Positions 43,990-51,351 of a stretch of DNA of 57,209 bases are shown here, piece by piece. Positions within the stretch are counted from its first letter, which is position 1, and each line of letters begins with the position of its first letter. Both the position numbers and the translations under genes were made by a program. The DNA comes from Spirochaetae bacterium HGW-Spirochaetae-4 (GTDB taxonomy: Bacteria; Spirochaetota; Spirochaetia; Sphaerochaetales; Sphaerochaetaceae), in contig PGXU01000017.1 of assembly GCA_002839335.1 (NCBI GenBank), positions 1 to 57,209 of the forward strand, read 5' to 3'. The notes beneath the pieces were generated by a model, which had not been told where the DNA came from, did not search any database, and saw nothing but the letters and a program-made list of their open reading frames with translations.

Positions 43990-43999
43990 ATTGTAATCC

Positions 44000-44028
44000 A
44001 TTATAGCGTTTCGGTAGGTATATGACAA
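44000..44028 (-). promoter_or_regulatory. Promoter for the degenerate GGDEF-like gene
   Basis: On the minus strand TTGTCA (44028-44023), 17 bp, TATAAT (44005-44000), a near-consensus promoter. Its -35 box overlaps the opposite gene's ATG. Confidence 0.7.
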
Positions 44029-44525
44029 GGAATTATGTCGCTTTATTCATCAGTATAATTATAGTTCTGACAGCTTTGTTTGAAGGTTTTCTCGGAATTC
44101 ACGGCATGGTTGTGAATACCCGACTGGCGAACCTTGTGGAAAAGAAACAACAACTGTTGGATGTGCAAAAACTTGAATTGTACAATTTGGAGCAACGTTT
44201 GGAACATGTCTGGGACGAGGATGAACTGCTGGATAGGGCCAAGATGATGGGGTATATACAAAACGGAGAGACCCCTTACTATTTTATACATGCCGAAGAA
44301 AATACCTCGTTTGGCGAGGGATCCGTCGCAAGCTGGCAAGGCGGAAGGAGCTTTGCGGATCCGGTCGCCACACATACCTTCAGGGGAATTTCCCTGTGGC
44401 TCAACCTTGTGCTTGCGTCCATCGTTTCCTGTGTTCTTGTCGGTATCCTGAAAATTGTTGGAAGAGCCCACAAGGACAAGGACTTTCCAAAGCGGGTTGG
44501 AAAGGGTCATGGCAACTATCGTTGA
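44022..44525 (+). CDS. FtsB/DivIC-like septum protein with extra C-terminal helix
   Basis: A 167-residue protein. An N-terminal membrane helix (VALFISIIIVLTALFEGFLG) leads into a coiled coil (LANLVEKKQQLLDVQKLELYN). A segment follows as in FtsB/DivIC proteins (DEDELLDRAKMMGYIQNGE; 'E..AR..g.v..gE' in the family). A second hydrophobic segment near 124-145 is unusual for the family. The role in divisome assembly is inferred. It overlaps the tsaC start by 17 bp. Confidence 0.65.
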   Translation: MTRNYVALFISIIIVLTALFEGFLGIHGMVVNTRLANLVEKKQQLLDVQKLELYNLEQRLEHVWDEDELLDRAKMMGYIQNGETPYYFIHAEENTSFGEGSVASWQGGRSFADPVATHTFRGISLWLNLVLASIVSCVLVGILKIVGRAHKDKDFPKRVGKGHGNYR

Positions 44526-45235
44526 GAAGAACACGGACGGTGCGGCTGAAGTGCTTTCCAGACATTTGAAATCGGGTGCACTGGCGATTATTCCTTGCGA
44601 TACGATCTATGGAATTGTAGGTGTTGTCCCTTCGTCCGAGTCGGCGTTGAGGACCGTCAAGGGACGGCCGGAAACCAAGCCGTTCATCCAACTTGTCACA
44701 CTGGACATGGCCAAAAAGATTGCCGTGAAGCCGATTCCATCGGAAATTCTCGCATTATGGCCCGGTCCGCTGACAGTGATTGCCAAACGAAGTGAGAGGA
44801 AAGGGACCGTGAAACGGTCACTCTCCCGAGCGAGTGCAGGCAACGTAAGGATCCATACCTCGCCCCTTGGGGCGGAAAAGGAGGCTTAGCCTCCTGGGTC
44901 CAGGGCTTGCCCTGGGGGTATTGATACCTTTCATTGTCGAGACCGTATCTGGAGCGACCGTCGCCATAAGGGTTCCGGCGGATACGTTCCTTCAACAGGT
45001 TCTCGAAAAGGTGGGTGCTCCCCTCAATAGTACCAGTGTGAACGTCTCGGGAGAAGAAGCTTGTACGCGATTCGATGATATGGTCGAACGTTTCGGGGAT
45101 ACCATTCCCCTCTACGTGAAGGGCGATGAATTCCAGGGTACTGTGCCGTCGACAATCATCGATGTTGTGAAGAATCCATATGTTCTTATAAGAAAAGGAA
45201 TTGTTGACGTTTCAAATTTGATCGGAACAGGTTGA
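44509..45235 (+). pseudogene. tsaC: tsaC/yrdC (threonylcarbamoyl-AMP synthase), split by an insertion
   Basis: YrdC/TsaC makes the threonylcarbamoyl-AMP used for t6A37 of tRNA. The 5' part (from ATG 44509) has PCDTIYGIVG, the K-x-R of VKGRPETKPF and the WPGPLTVI strand. It then enters an insertion and stops at 44889. The 3' part resumes in the +1 frame with SGATVAIRVPADTFL and the S-x-N motif STSVNVSGE, ending at 45235. Removing 44781-44925 (145 bp) restores one frame of 193 residues reading TVIPFIVETVSGATVAIRVP across the joint, the normal family length. It could be dead, or made in two parts. Confidence 0.85.
44781..44925 (+). mobile_element. 145-bp palindromic mini-element inserted in tsaC (IS200/IS605-like ends)
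   Basis: The element lies just 3' of TGAT (44777-44780) and ends in TTGAT (44921-44925). It is packed with hairpins: 44805-44819 (GACCG/CGGTC), 44861-44874 (CGCCCC/GGGGCG), 44879-44895 (AGGAGGC/GCCTCCT) and 44900-44915 (CCAGGGC/GCCCTGG), the last three with 2-3 nt loops. There is no coding capacity. The first 70 bp recur at 49353-49424. Insertion beside a short fixed target, terminal hairpins and exact frame restoration on removal fit a non-autonomous IS200/IS605 derivative. A 4-bp target duplication (TGAT) would look the same. Confidence 0.6.
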
Positions 45236-45285
45236 GCAAAATCCGACTCCTCCATATTTATGGTAATTTCCTTAAAAGTCAATTT

Positions 45286-45315
45286 TTGACATGCATTCCC
45301 ATTTTTTGATATTGT
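45286..45315 (+). promoter_or_regulatory. Promoter for the chvE-mmsAB operon
   Basis: TTGACA (45286-45291), 18 bp, TATTGT (45310-45315). It leaves a leader of about 115 nt before chvE. The leader contains an imperfect ATACG/CGTAT stem, but I see no known riboswitch. Confidence 0.5.
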
Positions 45316-45439
45316 GTTGCCCTCCACCAGGACTTACGATTGGATTAGGAGTTACGAAATCGGTTTCTTAAGGAAGAATCGATACGAATTCCAGATACCG
45401 ATCGTATGACGGTTCATCAATGACTCAAAGGAGTGGAAC

Positions 45440-46537
45440 ATGAAAAAACTTACTGTACTGTGTCTTATCTTGTTGCTCGCAGGATCGATGGTGTTTGCCC
45501 AGGGCGCCCAAGAAGGCGGAAAGAAGTTCATCGGACTAGCAATGCCCGAGACCCATGTGGAACGCTGGCAAATGGATGGCGCCGCGCTACAAGCGGCTGC
45601 GATCGAATTGGGCTACGAGGCTGAAGTCGCGTATGGAGATGCGGACCAGACCAAACAGAATGCCCAGATTTCCGATTTTATCACCAAGGGTGCGGACCTG
45701 CTGATAATCGGTTCTGTGAATGAAGGTGTCTTGTCGGCAGTCGCCGATGCCCGACGCGATGGCGTTGAAGTCATTGCTTACGACAGGCTGATCACCGGTT
45801 CCGACCAATATGATTATTACATCACGTTCGACAACTTCAAGGTCGGTCAGTTCCAGGGTGGCGCGATCGTCAAGGCTTTGCAGCTCGACAAGGCAACAAC
45901 CGCCAATCCCAAGTACATCACCTTGTTCGCCGGCAGCCCAACCGACAACAATGCATTCTTCTTCTTCGATGGCGCCATGAGTGAATTGCGTCCGTTCGTT
46001 GAGAAGGGCGTACTCAAGATTGTCGGCCCGGCACCACTTTCCTCGAAAGACACTGCCAACTTCACCAGGATCGCAACCGAAAACTGGAGAGCCGACCTTG
46101 CCAAGCAAAGGATGGAAAACCTGCTCAACGGCGATGCGAAGAATTACAAACTCGATGCGGTTCTCGCTCCCAACGACACACTTGCCCGTGCGATCATCGA
46201 GGCTCTGTTGACAGATGCCAAATACATCAACGCCATTCCAGTCGTAACCGGCCAGGACGGTGAATTGGCTTCCATCCAGTTCATCAAGGACGGAAAACAG
46301 GCCATGACAGTCTTCAAGGATACCCGTGATCTCGCAAAGGCCGCCATCAAACTCGCGGATGCTATCCTCAAGGGCGAAGCTCCTGTGATTGCTGGTGCGA
46401 GACTCGATACAGAGACTTACGATACCGGCAAAAAGGTGGTAAAATCCTACTTGCTCGAACCTGTCAATGTAACGAAGGACAATTATGTCCAAGTCATGAT
46501 TGACAGTGGGTACTACAAGGCAGATCAGATTCGCTAA
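45440..46537 (+). CDS. chvE: Multiple-monosaccharide ABC transporter substrate-binding protein
   Basis: A 365-residue periplasmic binding protein of the ChvE/XylF group. It has a signal peptide (LTVLCLILLLAGSMVFAQ), then KFIGLAMPETHVERWQMDG with the Arg-Trp sugar-contact segment, GADLLIIGSVNEGVLS, VIAYDRLI and APNDTLARAIIEAL. Ligand range is not deducible beyond aldose-type sugars such as xylose, glucose, galactose or arabinose. AAAGGAG precedes the ATG. A strong hairpin separates it from mmsA, as expected when the binding protein is made in excess. Confidence 0.9.
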   Translation: MKKLTVLCLILLLAGSMVFAQGAQEGGKKFIGLAMPETHVERWQMDGAALQAAAIELGYEAEVAYGDADQTKQNAQISDFITKGADLLIIGSVNEGVLSAVADARRDGVEVIAYDRLITGSDQYDYYITFDNFKVGQFQGGAIVKALQLDKATTANPKYITLFAGSPTDNNAFFFFDGAMSELRPFVEKGVLKIVGPAPLSSKDTANFTRIATENWRADLAKQRMENLLNGDAKNYKLDAVLAPNDTLARAIIEALLTDAKYINAIPVVTGQDGELASIQFIKDGKQAMTVFKDTRDLAKAAIKLADAILKGEAPVIAGARLDTETYDTGKKVVKSYLLEPVNVTKDNYVQVMIDSGYYKADQIR

Positions 46538-46571
46538 TACGGGTCTGGCTTTCAATGCAAATCGCGATCTT

Positions 46572-46595
46572 CCGGCAATGGGCAACCATTGCCGG
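46572..46595 (+). promoter_or_regulatory. Perfect 10-bp hairpin with GCAA tetraloop between chvE and mmsA
   Basis: CCGGCAATGG, loop GCAA (a GNRA loop), CCATTGCCGG. No T run follows, so it probably stabilises the 3' end of a processed chvE mRNA rather than ending transcription. Confidence 0.6.
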
Positions 46596-46621
46596 TTGGT
46601 TGCATCATCGGGTGGAGTGGC

Positions 46622-48148
46622 ATGAGTGAGCAATACATTCTCGAAGTGAATAACTTGACAAAAGATTTTCCCGGTGTCAGAGCACTGGACAATGTCGATT
46701 TCAAGGTGCGCAGGGGTGAAATACATTGTCTTGTGGGTGAGAACGGGGCTGGAAAATCTACCCTCATGAATGTTGTCAGTGGTGTGTATCCCAAAGGATC
46801 GTATGAAGGGCACGTGGTTTTCAAGGGCAAGGAAACACATTATAGAAGCACCAAAGACAGTGAATTGGACGGATTGGCTATCATCCATCAGGAATTGACG
46901 CTGAGTCCGTATCTATCGATTTATGAGAATCTGTTCCTCGGACATATGGAAACCAGATTCGGAATCATCAACTGGGACAAGTGTCTCAAGGATTCGTATC
47001 CATTATTGAAGAGGGTCGGACTGAACGAGAAGCCGCAAACCATTGTCAGCAAGATGAGCGTCGGCAAGCAACAATTGGTCGAGATTGCCAGGGCGATATC
47101 GCAAAAGGCCGAATTGTTGATTTTCGACGAACCGACATCCTCCTTGAATGACGATGAGAGTCAAAAACTGCTCGACCTTATGCGGGAATTCCGTAAAGAG
47201 GGAATCACGTGTGTAATGATCTCACACAAATTGGACGAGGTCCTTTCGGTAGCGGATTCCATTACCATTCTTCGCGATGGACAATCCATCGTTTCGTTCG
47301 ATCTTCGCGAGCGGAGAGTGACCGAACAGGAAATCATCAAGGAGATGGTCGGGCGTGAGTTGAAAAACCTCTTTCCCCAGAAGGAACCGGACATTGGTGA
47401 GGTTGTTTTCGAAGTGAAGGATTGGAATGTGTACCATCCCGATTACCACACGATGAAGATAATCGACAATGCGTCTTTCCATGTGAAGAAAGGGGAAATC
47501 GTGAGTTTTTGCGGTCCTATGGGAGCCGGCAGGACCGAGATGATGATGAGTATTTTCGGAAACTCCTACGGATATGGAGCTACAGGGGAAATATTCTTGA
47601 AAGGTGAGAAAGTCTCGTTCAGGAATCCCAAGGATGCTATCGAGAAGGGTGTCGGATACGTTTCGGAGGATCGCAAGTCTCTCGGGCTGATATTGATCCA
47701 GGATGTGAAGACCAACATCACCAACTCGAGCCTGAGGCGATTGGCCAAGCATGGAATCATCGACAAGGACCTTGAATTGCGGAAAGCGGAACAATATAAG
47801 GAAACACTGCAGATCAAGACACCTTCGTTGCAGCAATTGGTCCGCAACCTGTCGGGAGGAAACCAGCAGAAGGTGGTCCTGAGCAGATGCCTGCTCGCCG
47901 ACCCCGACATATTCATCGTAGACGAACCGACACGTGGTATCGATGTCGGTGCGAAATTCGAAATATACAGTATTTTGAACGATATGGTAAAAGAAGGGAA
48001 AAGTGTAATTGTCGTCTCATCGGAATTGGCGGAGGCTATCAGCATGTCCGACCGTATCTATGTGATGAACGAAGGGAAGATCAAAGGGGTGTTGAACCGC
48101 GACGAGGCTACCCAGGAACGCATCATGCATATGGCTCTGATCGATTAG
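46622..48148 (+). CDS. mmsA: Multiple-monosaccharide ABC transporter ATPase (two ABC domains)
   Basis: A 508-residue fused ATPase of the GguA/MmsA type. The first half has Walker A GENGAGKST near 38 and the family insert GSYEGHVVFKGKE; its signature reads MSVGKQQLVEIARAI. The second half has a non-canonical P-loop GPMGAGRTEMM but a good signature LSGGNQQKVVLSRCL and Walker B IFIVDEPTRGIDVG. Degenerate second sites are normal in this family. I use ATG 46622 after GGTGGAG. It pairs with the permease 10 bp downstream. Confidence 0.93.
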   Translation: MSEQYILEVNNLTKDFPGVRALDNVDFKVRRGEIHCLVGENGAGKSTLMNVVSGVYPKGSYEGHVVFKGKETHYRSTKDSELDGLAIIHQELTLSPYLSIYENLFLGHMETRFGIINWDKCLKDSYPLLKRVGLNEKPQTIVSKMSVGKQQLVEIARAISQKAELLIFDEPTSSLNDDESQKLLDLMREFRKEGITCVMISHKLDEVLSVADSITILRDGQSIVSFDLRERRVTEQEIIKEMVGRELKNLFPQKEPDIGEVVFEVKDWNVYHPDYHTMKIIDNASFHVKKGEIVSFCGPMGAGRTEMMMSIFGNSYGYGATGEIFLKGEKVSFRNPKDAIEKGVGYVSEDRKSLGLILIQDVKTNITNSSLRRLAKHGIIDKDLELRKAEQYKETLQIKTPSLQQLVRNLSGGNQQKVVLSRCLLADPDIFIVDEPTRGIDVGAKFEIYSILNDMVKEGKSVIVVSSELAEAISMSDRIYVMNEGKIKGVLNRDEATQERIMHMALID

Positions 48149-48157
48149 GAGGAATAC

Positions 48158-49351
48158 ATGTCAAACGGAGTACACATAGAACAGATATCTTTCTTAGGAT
48201 TGGCCAAGCAGAACATGCGCAAGCTTTCCATGTTCATCATGTTGGGGATGATCCTGATTGTTTTCGCCGTCCTTACCGGCGGGGTAAATCTGACACCACG
48301 GAATATCACGAACATCTTCATACAGAACAGTTATATTTTGATACTGGCAGTAGGGATGGTGTTGGTCATAATCATTGGGAACATCGACTTGTCGGTTGGT
48401 TCCGTCGTAGCTTTTTCCGGAGCCATCAGTGCGATGCTATACAATACCGGTATGGGGTTGATCCCTACATTGCTGTTGTCTCTGGTTATCGGTGGCCTTA
48501 TCGGATGCTTCCAGGCGTTTTGGATCGCATACATGCGGATACCGGCTTTTATCGTGACCTTGGCAGGCATGCTGTTGTTTCGTGGTCTGACATATATCAT
48601 CACGAATGTCACGCCGATTTCCTTACGTGACGATGGTTTCAAGCAAATCGCCTCCGGCTCCTTGAATATCAAGGGGTTCTCGGTTGGCGGGCTCGACGGT
48701 CTGTCCCTGTTGGTCATGGTGGTGGTCATACTATTGTTGGTCTGGTTCACCCTGCATCAAAGACGGAGAAAGATACACAATGGATTCACTGTCTTGGCTT
48801 TCCGGTTCGATGTCTATAAGATCGTCGCCCTGTCAGCCTTGGTCATGTTCGTTTTCACTCGGTTTGCCGCCTACCGTGGCATTCCCACAGTCGTTCTCGT
48901 CCTGTTCCTCGTTACGGCATTGTTTGTGTTCATCACCAACAACACGGTTTTGGGTCGTTATATCTATGCGGTTGGAGGAAACGCCAAATCCGCAAAACTT
49001 TCGGGTATCAATGCAGAGCAAGTAACATTCATCACCCATGTGATCATGGGCGTCATTTGTGGCCTATCCGGATTGGTTTTTACCGCATATATGAATTCGG
49101 CGCTTCCACAGGCCGGTGACAAGTTCGAGCTCGATGCGATCGCATCCTGTTTTATCGGTGGAGCAGCGGCCTCCGGTGGTATCGGGACGATAATCGGTGC
49201 CATTACCGGTGGTCTCGTCATGGGAGCCATAAACAACGGTATGTCCCTTATGAATATCGGAGCCGACTGGCAGTACGTGGTGAAGGCATCGATCCTGTTG
49301 CTCGCTGTATTCTACGATATCTGGAGTAGGAAGAAGTCCGGTCTCGGTTGA
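48158..49351 (+). CDS. mmsB: Multiple-monosaccharide ABC transporter permease
   Basis: A 397-residue BPD_transp_2 family permease (GguB/MmsB) with about ten hydrophobic segments. The family loop IGNIDLSVGSVVAFSGAISA, the coupling region NTVLGRYIYAVGGNAKSAKLSGI and FIGGAAASGGIGTIIGAI are clear. AGGAGG lies before ATG 48158. Its stop codon TGA lies within a TTGAT sequence after which the repeat at 49353 begins. Confidence 0.94.
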   Translation: MSNGVHIEQISFLGLAKQNMRKLSMFIMLGMILIVFAVLTGGVNLTPRNITNIFIQNSYILILAVGMVLVIIIGNIDLSVGSVVAFSGAISAMLYNTGMGLIPTLLLSLVIGGLIGCFQAFWIAYMRIPAFIVTLAGMLLFRGLTYIITNVTPISLRDDGFKQIASGSLNIKGFSVGGLDGLSLLVMVVVILLLVWFTLHQRRRKIHNGFTVLAFRFDVYKIVALSALVMFVFTRFAAYRGIPTVVLVLFLVTALFVFITNNTVLGRYIYAVGGNAKSAKLSGINAEQVTFITHVIMGVICGLSGLVFTAYMNSALPQAGDKFELDAIASCFIGGAAASGGIGTIIGAITGGLVMGAINNGMSLMNIGADWQYVVKASILLLAVFYDIWSRKKSGLG

Positions 49352-49352
49352 T

Positions 49353-49424
49353 TGCCAAACGAAGCGAGGGGAGAGGGACCATGAAAATGGTCCACTCTTC
49401 CGAGCGAGTGCAGGCAACGTGAGG
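49353..49424 (+). repeat. Decayed second copy of the tsaC mini-element
   Basis: It matches 44781-44850 over about 72 positions with roughly seven substitutions, all transitions, and two single-base gaps. It also starts right after TGAT (here TTGAT). The central hairpin is GGACCA/TGGTCC (49376-49393) where the other copy has GACCG/CGGTC, so both sides of the stem's inner pair change together. The G/C hairpin array of the right half is missing. A third short GCCGAGCGAGTGAGG motif is at 49445-49459. Confidence 0.8.
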
Positions 49425-49463
49425 TGACCGGAGGAACCTTTCATGCCGAGCGAGTGAGGAAAC

Positions 49464-49491
49464 AGAAGGCGGGTCGATCGACCCGCCTTTA
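49464..49491. terminator. Bidirectional terminator between mmsB and the DUF1015 gene
   Basis: A perfect 24-nt palindrome (49466-49489), with AAGGCGGGTC as the left arm, is flanked by A and T runs on both strands. It lies between convergent genes. Confidence 0.8.
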
Positions 49492-49510
49492 CAATGAACA
49501 GTTCTTTCAG

Positions 49511-50827
49511 TCACTTGATCTTCCTGGCTTCCATGTAGAATCTCTTCTCATGGGCTTCACCCATGGAAAAGGTTTTTCTCGGTAGGGCGCCATCGGTGAT
49601 GATTGTCTCGAAGAAGGTGCTTTTATCGATCGCTGGAAGGAACAACCCGATATTACCTTTCTTGGACCCGATATTTTTCGTTACATCCGCACCGTGGATA
49701 TAATCGACTTGGATACCGTTGTCGGCATCGAGCAAAGCATCGATAACCGATTGCAAGGTACCTGCGGGAATCGTGGCGGTAGGTTCGGTCAGGGAAACTA
49801 CCATCAAATCATCGGCATCGACATATCCGAACCGTTGCAGTCCACCGCGTTGTCCAATTGTGGATACGACTTCAGGGACCGAATCGACCGATTCGATTTG
49901 GTAGGAAACGCAATGTCTTGCCAACTCATCCAGGAATTGTTGCCTGTCGATGTTGAACAAAACCCGGTGTATCGGTTCGAATACCAGTCCAGGATCAAAG
50001 ATGTTTTCCAATTCAACCAAAGCATACCGGGCAGGGTGGGTTTGACGTTCCTTGTCGCCCAGTCCAACCTTGATATCTTCCCAACAGGACTTGGCTGTCG
50101 CAAGGGAATGGTTTCCGTCACCCATCGCAAACAACAGGGGATTTGTTGGGTTCAGGGATGCCTGCAATTCTTCGAAGGCAGATGCCACTTGTCCAAGCAG
50201 CGCTTCCCCACATACGCGGAAGGCTTGGATATGCCCACCACCTTCCATGAGGTCTGTGTCATATACGTTTTCCAATGACCCCTTGGCTGAAACCAATGGT
50301 TCGATAACCGACCTGTTCGCATCACTGATCAATACAAGGATATGGGGTAGTTCCAGAGGTGCATCTTTTCTGATTTCCTTGCGTGGGGGAATCCTGCTGA
50401 TGATAGTGCCTTCGGTAGCCCGGATCGGAGTCCTGGAATCCTTGGCATAGTCATAGTGCTCGAGATCCAGCGCAACTACCAGTCCCCATCGACCTGGACC
50501 GGCTCCGGTTGTCCGGTGGACAAGGAAGAAGCTCTCGTCGAATGTCGTGAAGAGGTCCTTGCCGATATACTCTGCCATGGCAGCATTGATCCGATGTATC
50601 CGCGCTTGCGGATTCTTCTCTTCCAGGTATGCCTCCGGGAAAATTAGTCGCAATGTCGACGGATCGTTGCCAACGTACGTGTCGACACGTTCCCAGTAAT
50701 CATGTTCGGATGTGTATTGGTCACACGCCACCACGGCCCATTTCTGTAGATCTATTCCTTCGTGAGGAATGAGGATATCGGGGGTTCCTATACCCAGTGC
50801 CTTCAACCTTTCGATTGCGTTTCCCAT
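49511..50827 (-). CDS. DUF1015 family protein (SerK-like)
   Basis: A 438-residue protein of the DUF1015 family, which includes the archaeal free-serine kinase SerK. The N-terminal ILIPHEGIDLQKWAVVACDQYTSEHDYW and the central nucleotide-type MGDGNHSLATAK, equivalent to the DGHHR-like motif of the family, support this. The function in bacteria is not established. GAAAGGAAG precedes ATG 50827. It stands alone with its own promoter and terminator. Confidence 0.85.
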   Translation of the reverse strand: MGNAIERLKALGIGTPDILIPHEGIDLQKWAVVACDQYTSEHDYWERVDTYVGNDPSTLRLIFPEAYLEEKNPQARIHRINAAMAEYIGKDLFTTFDESFFLVHRTTGAGPGRWGLVVALDLEHYDYAKDSRTPIRATEGTIISRIPPRKEIRKDAPLELPHILVLISDANRSVIEPLVSAKGSLENVYDTDLMEGGGHIQAFRVCGEALLGQVASAFEELQASLNPTNPLLFAMGDGNHSLATAKSCWEDIKVGLGDKERQTHPARYALVELENIFDPGLVFEPIHRVLFNIDRQQFLDELARHCVSYQIESVDSVPEVVSTIGQRGGLQRFGYVDADDLMVVSLTEPTATIPAGTLQSVIDALLDADNGIQVDYIHGADVTKNIGSKKGNIGLFLPAIDKSTFFETIITDGALPRKTFSMGEAHEKRFYMEARKIK

Positions 50828-50864
50828 ATATGCTTCCTTTCAATAAATTGTGAGATTAGTGAAT

Positions 50865-50893
50865 ATTGTATGTGAAAAATGCCAATACCGCAA
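50865..50893 (-). promoter_or_regulatory. Candidate promoter for the DUF1015 gene
   Basis: On the minus strand TTGCGG (50893-50888), 17 bp, TACAAT (50870-50865). The leader is about 30 nt. The -35 matches only 3 of 6. Confidence 0.4.
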
Positions 50894-50958
50894 TATTTAA
50901 TTCCAAATATACGCATGAGCACAATGTTGATGTAAAGTGTCATTCACTTGCATGCTTA

Positions 50959-50988
50959 CTGTCCGTGCCCCGGTCTCTGTGCTATACT
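50959..50988 (+). promoter_or_regulatory. Candidate promoter for the small membrane protein, leaderless arrangement
   Basis: CTGTCC (50959-50964, weak), 18 bp, TATACT (50983-50988), then 7 nt to ATG 50996. Confidence 0.4.
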
Positions 50989-50995
50989 CAAATCC

Positions 50996-51340
50996 ATGTT
51001 ACGGATGCGGCGAAATCTCGCTTTCGGTACGAGAATACACAATTATCTCCTGTTGCTCTACCTGTTTCTTCTAGGTTTGTTCTTTTCACAATTGTGGTGG
51101 GACGTCACGCCCGAGTTCGCGGGTATCGTGCATCGGGCGACATCCTTCTTGTCACTGGTGGGACTCTGGTATGCGGCGTTGCTTCTCTTGATGGCCTTGT
51201 TCCTGTGGGCTGTGGACAAATTGTTTCCCGCTTGGGATGTTGTAGGTACCCTATTGCGTGGGGCTGCATTCTTCGTGGGGTATGTACTCGTGACATTCTT
51301 TTCGACAATAACCCAAGAGGGTTTGGTATTACATTTTTAA
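50996..51340 (+). CDS. Small membrane protein, unknown function
   Basis: A 114-residue protein with three hydrophobic segments: IHNYLLLLYLFLLGLFFSQL, LSLVGLWYAALLLLMALFLW and AAFFVGYVLVTFFSTI. It has a basic N terminus (MLRMRRNLAFGTR), so that end should be cytoplasmic. No family is recognised. I chose ATG 50996, which has no ribosome site but a TATACT 7 nt upstream. aroH follows after 11 bp, so the two are likely co-expressed. Confidence 0.6.
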   Translation: MLRMRRNLAFGTRIHNYLLLLYLFLLGLFFSQLWWDVTPEFAGIVHRATSFLSLVGLWYAALLLLMALFLWAVDKLFPAWDVVGTLLRGAAFFVGYVLVTFFSTITQEGLVLHF

Positions 51341-51351
51341 CGAGGATGGAT

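Noticed and set aside
44781-44925. Self-splicing intron or intein in tsaC
   Set aside because: 145 bp is too short for a group I or II intron and has no intein coding; a palindromic mobile element fits better.
44855-44930. CRISPR-like array of hairpins
   Set aside because: The stems differ in sequence, there are no equal repeats or spacers, and no cas genes are present.
45316-45439. Riboswitch in the chvE leader
   Set aside because: Only a weak ATACG/CGTAT pairing is visible; no known aptamer pattern.
45587-46888. A 433-codon minus-strand open frame opposite chvE
   Set aside because: It covers a clear binding protein and the start of mmsA and has no motifs.
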